The notes beneath the pieces are model-generated. The model did no database searches. It was not told the DNA's origin and saw only the letters and a list, made by a program, of their open reading frames with translations. This document shows positions 47,501-55,300 of a stretch of DNA of 64,000 bases, one piece after another; positions within the stretch are counted from its first letter, which is position 1, and every line of letters begins with the position of its first letter. This DNA is from Podarcis raffonei (lineage: Eukaryota; Chordata; Lepidosauria; Squamata; Lacertidae), in the NCBI RefSeq assembly GCF_027172205.1, contig NC_070614.1, forward strand, positions 49,540,001 through 49,604,000, read 5' to 3'. A program made the translations under genes and the position numbers.

Positions 47501-50500
47501 ATAAAATGGCGAAAACATGGATAACAATCGGACTTTTGGACTAGAGAAAACAAAGTTACAACAATCCCCCTAGAGGAGTTTCGGGACATTACAAAGAAGG
47601 TCGTAAGTGGAAAAATACCATTGGAATTCTACAGGACTGGTTATCTTCTGGGAAAGCTGCGAAACGGAAACAATATTGTGTCTACAGGGTGTTTAGCTAA
47701 ACAATAGAATTTTCTATTGAAGAAAGGAAGGGACTGAACGTATGTTTTTGTTCCTGAATAACAATAATCCCTGCAGACCTACTAAACTTCTGAATTAGAA
47801 CGTTTTGGCAGCGGAACAAGAGGAAACTGGACTACAACTTGGAAAGAACAATGGGGGGAGCTTTATTAAAGATTGGAAATTAAATGGTTTAAAAATAACT
47901 TTAAAAATAATTATAAAAAGAAAAAAGCCAGCAAGGAATCGGGGGGAAAATGTGATTTATGGACTTTAAGAATTCCAGGCAGACAATATGGATTAGTGGT
48001 CAGGGGGAAATTAAACCGGGGACGGGGGGGGGAGAACTAGAATCCAAAGGCTTGTCAACTATTTTTTGAATTGGCTTTTTTTCATTTACTATACTTTTTA
48101 TTTCTTGTTTCTTATTTCTTTATTGTGTGAGGTGTCTTTATCACTAAAAAAAAGGGGAAATTGTGGAATGGAAAGGGGGTGGGCCCTGGGGAGAGAACTC
48201 TTGTCTTTTATTAAGGGTACTGGTGAGGACTGAATAATTTTAAATTTAAATTTGAATAATGGTTTAAACAAATTAAGTTTTAATTAGAACTGAGAACTTG
48301 TGGAGCCAACAATATGATAGGGGAATATGGTAGGGGTGGGGGAAGGAGGGAGTCCCGGAAAGAGGGTGTTTGAAAAGAAGGCTTTGAATGTATTCTATTC
48401 TTTTTCTTTCTGTATCTCTGAAAATCTTAATAAATATTATTTAAAAAAAAAACAAAAATGAAGGGGAAATGTGTGTGCGTCCTATGGGGCGAATGCAGGC
48501 TTTCACTGAAGCCTGGAGAGCGAGAGGGGTCAGTGTGCACCTTGGGAGCCCGGGCTTCGGGCAGTTCTCCGCAAGCCTTGGGAGCCCGGTGCGACTTCCC
48601 GCCGGGCTCCCAAGGCTTGTGGACAGCAGCCTGTTCTGGGGGCTGGGGTCGGGGGAAGCTCGGGCTTCCCCCGCCCCAGCACCGCGCCTTGGGGGGGAAT
48701 AATTTTTTTTTCTTTATTCCCCCCCCCCGAAAAAAACTAGGTGCGCCCCATGGGCTGGTGCGCCCTATAGGGCGAAAAATACGGTAATTTCTCCTCCAAT
48801 CCATAAAGCACTTTTGATCTCAAAATGGGGCAGTTCCAAAACCAAGGCAACTTCTGGTTTTTCATTCCTCCTGACAGCACCGCCCTATTATACATGTGAG
48901 ACCTGTGGACTTCAATGGGCCTTCCTCCCATGTAAGGTTGTTTAGGAGGGCATCCTCTGTTTTTTTGGGGGGGGGGTTGTGGAACATTATTCCCGCCCTC
49001 CCAATTTATTTATTTGATTTTACATATTAAAATTTACAGTCACACCTTCCGAAAATACAAGATTCCCACGAATCTTTGGACTTCCCTCATTCCCCTCCCT
49101 GGGTTCCATTATTAAGCTTTTTCTACTGCATCTTTTATAATGATCCAAATTTTTTCCCACCGCCCTCCATGTATCCATAGTTCACGTCACATTACAACTG
49201 TTATTGCAATCTTGCTGACTGTTTAAAGTGGTCTGCAAGGTATATTATAATTTCCCCCCATTCCTTATTAAAATTTTGGTCTTCCTGATTTCTGACCTTT
49301 CAGGTCATTTTTGCCATTTCGGCAGAGTCCGTCAACTTAATCTGCCTTCTTCCCTGCTAGGGACTTGGTCTTCTTTCTGGGCTAGCAACATCTGCACAGC
49401 TGTCGCTACATACATGAACAGTTTTTTCTGGGGAATATTTTTACTCTGAGGGCCACATTTCCTCATGGGCAACTGCTATTGAGTTGAATGGGATCCAAAA
49501 TGCAGCAGTCTGATTGGTCCTAGAACAATGCAGCAGTCTGATTGGTCCGCAGGAGCCACCCAATCCAGCTCCAGGTGGAAGTGAATCCACAACCTGATTG
49601 GCCTACAGGAGAATCCCAGAATTAGCCAATGACGTGGGGCCCACTGCGTAAATAATGTATATAAAGCAAATATTTTGGGGAAACAATTATTCCTCCTCAC
49701 CACTATGAGCTGAATAAAGAGCATGAAATCCACTCTCGACTCCGAGTATATTTCAGGCCGCATGCCACTGGGGAGCCAAAAGCAACACATGCAATTTTTA
49801 CCTTTCTCCAGTAGGCCAGCTTCCACGCACCCCCTTCCCTATCTCCCGTCCAGGCAAGCGAGAGTCATCCTCAAAATTTCAAGGATATGCTCCAGCCAGA
49901 AACACGGGAGAAGAGGGCCAAGCAAGGCTGGGAAGGGGCGTGGCCTGAGGGTGAAGGGGTGTGGCTTGGGAGGGTGTGTGTCCCGGGGGCGAATCTCAAG
50001 GGCCAGATCCTTCTTGGGTTTGTTGCATGTTCTGGCCTGCCACAGCCCATCCCCATTTCCTGGTGGGCGCCAAACCAACCCTGCTATGCGGGTCTTGAAC
50101 CCGGGACTCAATGCATGCACAGGCTCCTTTAGCAGCAGCTTGCCCTCCCCCACCCTCCCCTGCTCAAAAGGCATGTAGTCCTTGTGCGTTAACTGCAACG
50201 GATGCGGGGAGAGTTGCCAAGCTCACAGCTGCCCCACCTTGCAAAAGCGGTCCAGGGCTTGCGGGCTCCGTTCGCACATCTCTGAGATCAGCATGACAGC
50301 CCCGTGGAGGATGCCTGGGGGAGAGAGAGAGACAGGTAGGCCAGGTGCGGATCCTGCCCTGACTTCCTAAGTCCCGTCCCCTACCTTCCCAAGTCCCAGG
50401 CCCACCAAGGCACACCAGATCCCGGTTTCTCTGCACCGCCTCAATGTGACGGGAGAGCAGCGCTTTCTTGAGATCTCCTTCAAATCACTCCTTGAGATCC

Positions 50501-52302
50501 GCTTCTCTGGAAAAAAACACTCCCTCCTGGGCCCCTCCAGGCCTCGTCTGCCCTTCCTAAGGAGGGGTACTCATTCAAATCATGCAAAGAGTAAAGGTAA
50601 AGGGACCCCTGACGGTTAGGTCCAGTCGTGGCCGACTCTGGGGTTGCGGCGCTCATCCCGCTTTATTGGCTGAGGGAGCCGGCGTACAGCTTCTGGGTCA
50701 TGTGGCCAGCATGACTAAGCCGCTTCTGGAGAACCAGAGCAGCGCATGGAAACGCCGTTTACCTTCCTGCTGCAGCGATACCTATTTATCTACTTGCACT
50801 TCGTGCTTTCGAACTGCTAGGTTGGCAGGAGCAGGGACCGAGCAACGGGAGCTCACCCCGTCCTGGGGATTCGAACCGCCGACCTTCTGATCGGCAAGTC
50901 CTAGGCTCTGTGGTTTAACCCACAGCGCCACCCGCGTCCCTCATGCAAAGAGTAGCCCTACTGAAATCAACGGACCTGACTTATATCGTTCAATTTCGGT
51001 GGGTTCACCGTGAGCAAAACTGAGTCGAATACCCCTCTGAACTCTCCTCTCAACCTTCATCATCAAACACCCCTGAGGAGAATCTCCCCCCGCCATCCCA
51101 CTTCGCATCAATCCTTCTCTTCTGGAACGGAGTGGTCGGCTCAAGCATTCTGAGCAACCGAAGAATATCCAAGCACGCACGAGCTGGGACTTATTTCTTT
51201 ATTTGTAGCTTTCTCCCCCAGCCCTAAACTCTTCGTCAGCAAAAGAAAGAAAGAAAAAGGCCCTCCGGAATGGCTTACACAGTGTCCAGTAATAAAACAC
51301 TCCCTGCCCTCTGACTTATAATTTAAGAGGCACGACACAAAAGGAAAAGAGGTTGGGAGGGAGAAGGAGAAAAGCAAACTCAGGCACTAACTGCAAAGTT
51401 CTTACAAGAGCCCTTTCTGAAAGGCTCCCAGCAGCTTCTTTTCCGGCCAATGGGCAGGGCCAGGATGGTCTCCTCCCTTGCCATGACAGGGAGGGCGAAG
51501 AGGCGTCCCCATAGCCCCAGCTGAAGGGACAAAGGCACTTACCGGTATTTTGTTCAGTCAACAGGTGTTCGCCGAGTTGAGTGAATACATCTATAAGATC
51601 GGGCACCTTCCGGACAACGTGTACAGCACAGACCACGGCCTAGAAGTAGAGGCAGAGAGCAAAGGGTTATGGGGGGGGGGTCCCAATGTGCCCCACAGAA
51701 CTGCCTTGCAGGCTGAGACCCTCCCTGCCCGCGGACTGTCTCACCAGAGTGGTGCATGCTCTAGTTATCTCTCGCTTGGACTGCTGCAATACGCTCTACG
51801 TGGGGCTACCTTTGAAGGTGACCCGGAAACTACAACTAATCCAGAATGCGGCAGCTAGACGGGTGACTGGGGGCGGCCGCCAAGACCATATAACACCGGT
51901 CTTGAAAGACCTACACTGGCTCCCAGTACGTTTCCGAGCACAATTCAAAGTGCTGGTGCTGACCTTGAAAGCCCTAAACAGCCTCGGTCCAGTATACCTG
52001 AAGGAGCGTCTCCACCCTCATTGAGGCCCAGCTCCGAGGGCCTTCTGGCAGTTCCCTCACTGCATGAAGCGAAGTTACAGGGATCCAGGCAGAGGGCCTT
52101 CTCGGTAGTGGCACCCGCCCTATAGAACGCCCTCCCACCAGATGTCAAAGAGAACAACAACTACCAGACTTTTAGAAGACATCTGAAGGCAGCCCTGGTT
52201 AGGGAAGCTTTTAATGTTTAATTGGTTATTGTATTTTAGTGTTTTGTTGGAAGCCGCCCAGAGTGGCTGGAGAAACCCAGCCAGATGGGCGGGGTATAAA
52301 TA

Positions 52303-52347
<45 letters not shown>

Positions 52348-55300
52348 CATCATCATCATCATCATTGGAATCTCAGCTTTTTAAAGAAAAAATCCCAGCT
52401 GCGGGGTCTCACCTTCCTTCGCACAGAGGGCTGGCCAACCCTGGCGAGCTGCTCCACTTCGCCAGCCAAATCCCGGAACATGGCCACGGAGCCCAGGGAG
52501 CCCAGGGTGCTCAGAGCTAAGCCTTGCACCCAGGCAGTAGGGTGCAGGAGGTCGCTACGGGGAGCAAAAGAAAGTGAGGTGAATGGAAGATGCAACAGTT
52601 TATCAAATATTCACATCCCCTGTCCGAACAGCTTCCCTCAGGCACACAAATCCCACCTCCCATATATTCCTTCCTACTTGAAATATACTCAGAGTCGCAA
52701 AGTGATTTCATGCTCTTCATTCAGCTCATAGTGGTGAGGAGGAATGGATGAATGTCCCCTCAAAGTATCTGCTTTATATACATTATTTACACAATGGGCT
52801 GCACATGATTGGCTAATTCTGGAATTCTACTGTAAGCCAATCAGGTTGTGGATTCACTTACATCTGGAGCATGAGTGGGTGGTTCCTGCCAACCAATCAT
52901 ACTGCTGCATTTTGGATCCTCTTGTTCTAGGACCAATCAGACTGCTGCAGTTTGGATCCTATTCAACTCAGTACATAACACTACTCATTCCCCACGTTCA
53001 ACCCTCAAGACCTACCGATGGCCGCCATCTTTAACCAGCAGGAAAGGCTGGTGTTTTGAAAGACTTTTAAGCTGCCGTATTCTGGCTGGTATCCCAACAT
53101 TGCATTTCAAGGAACCCCCAGCGACCCAGCTCCCTTGACCTGTCTTTTCCCAAGCCTCAAGAGTTGTTTTGAGCGGAACAGACAGAAGGTGGCAGACTCT
53201 CCTTCCTTGGAGGTTTTTCAGCGGAGTTTGGGTGGCCATCTGTCAGGGATTCCTTAGCTGTGATTCCTTCATTGCAGGGGGTTGGACTAGATGGCCATTG
53301 TGGGTCCCTTCCAGCTCGACAGTTCAGTGATTCTGAATCTCAGCCTCCATTCCTTCAGAGCCCATAGCACAGGTCCCTTCCCCTCCTCATAAATCCTGCA
53401 ACCTTCCAACTAGATTCCCAGGATCTTCACTGGAAGCACACCTGAATTGCCCACACTCCCAAATACCAGGTTGATACCTGTACATTTAAGGTGCTAGGAC
53501 AGCACTTCAAACAACAACAACAACAACAATTTATTATTTATACCCCGCCCATCTGGCTGGGTTTCCCCAGCCACTCTGGGCAGCTTCCAACAAAATATTA
53601 AAATACAGTAATGCATCAAACATTAAAAGCTTCCCTAAACAGGGCTGCCTTCAGGTGTCTTCTAAAAGTCAGATAGTTGCTTATTTCCTTGACATCTGGT
53701 GGGAGGGCATTTCACAGGGCGGGTGTCACTACCGAGAAGGCCCTCTGCCTGGTTCCCTGTAACTTGGCTTCTCGCAGCCAGGGAACCGCCAGAAGGCCCT
53801 CAGCACTGGACCTCAGTGTCCGGGCAGTATGACGGGGGTGGAGACGCTCCTTAAGGTATATTGGGCCTTTGAGGCCATTTAGGGCTTTCAAGGTCAGCAT
53901 CAACACTTTGAATTGTGCTCGGAAACGTACTGGGAGCCAGTGTAGGTCTTTCAAGACTGGTGTTATGTGGTCTCAGCGGCCACTCACAGTCACCAGTCTA
54001 GAATTATGGGAACTGTAGTTTGCTAAGGTTGCTGAGCATTGATAGGAAACCCCTATCCCCCCAGAGCTAAAATTCCCCAGAGTAGACAGACTAGGGTTGC
54101 CATTCGTCTGGAATTTCCCAGACATATCCGGGATTCCAATGATGAAATTAGAGTCCCGGGGGAATTATGAAAAATCAGCAAAAGATAAACAACTTTGGGG
54201 TTCATTTCCCCCCAAAAGCTCCACAACGGTTTGGGAAATCCCCCCCAAAAAAAGTTCAAAAACTTTGTGTCCAGATTTTTTACTTCTTGAAAAATGGCAA
54301 CCTTAAGACAGATCGAATGTTAAACCACTCTGAGAACCATAGCTTCGGAAAGGGAACAGGAGCTCTTGCCCCCCAAACAAAACTACAGAAAGCCGTGACA
54401 GTTTGAAATGGTATCATAGCACTTTAAATGCATGGCGTGAATGTAACCTTGGTTTCTCCCCCCCCCCCCATTATAACCCTAAATCATAAGGGACGCGGGT
54501 GGCGCTGTGGGTTAAACCACTGAGCCTAGGACTTGGTGATCAGAAGGTCGGCGGTTTGAATCCCCGTGACGGGGTGAGCTCCCGTTGCTTGGTCCCTGCT
54601 CCTGCCAACCTAGCAGTTCGAAAGCACACCAAAGTGCAAGTAGATAAATAGGTACCACTCCAGCGGGAAGGTAAACGGCGTTTCCGTGCGCTGCTCTGGT
54701 TCGCCAGAAGCGGCTTAGTCATGCTGGCCACATGACCCGGAAGCTGTACGCCGGCTCCCTCGGCCAGTAAAGCGAGATGAGCGCCGCAACCCCAGGAGCC
54801 TTGAATTGTGGTCAGGGGTGCCGTGGGCAACACTGGCCTCTGTCCCTCTTTCCTTCCCTCCCCCCTATGATGTCCTCTCACATTTCTGACTCTCAAAGGC
54901 TTGCACAGCTGTTTGTTGCAACCCTAATACAAGCAAAAGCTGCCCCTGGGGCTGGCCATTGGGTGCTGGTTGCCAGGAGGTGAGGCGGCCTTGAAGTAAG
55001 CAAGCAAGCAAGCGGGCGAGGAGCCAAGCCGGCCAGTCTGCCAGCCATTGCTGTTTGGAATGGACAGACAAGTGGGAAGCTGGGCAGGGAGGCAGGCACC
55101 ATGCTGGCTTTTATTGTGCTTGCTGTATGCAGTGCCTGCCTGGAAGCTGAGTGCCCAGTCCTGAAGGAGAGCCTTTCTTCCACGCAGGCCTGGCAGTGCC
55201 TGCTGCTGCCACTACTGCCTTCCAAGCTGAGTAAGATGCTGGCCTTACTCACCTTCACCTTTCGCTAGGCTCCAAAGGCTGGGGGCCTCCTCTTCCCAGG

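Noticed and set aside
51686-52024. Host gene coding [14 protein letters not shown]-type protein
   Set aside because: This is the C-terminal part of L2 LINE ORF2, repeated in five other places in the window.
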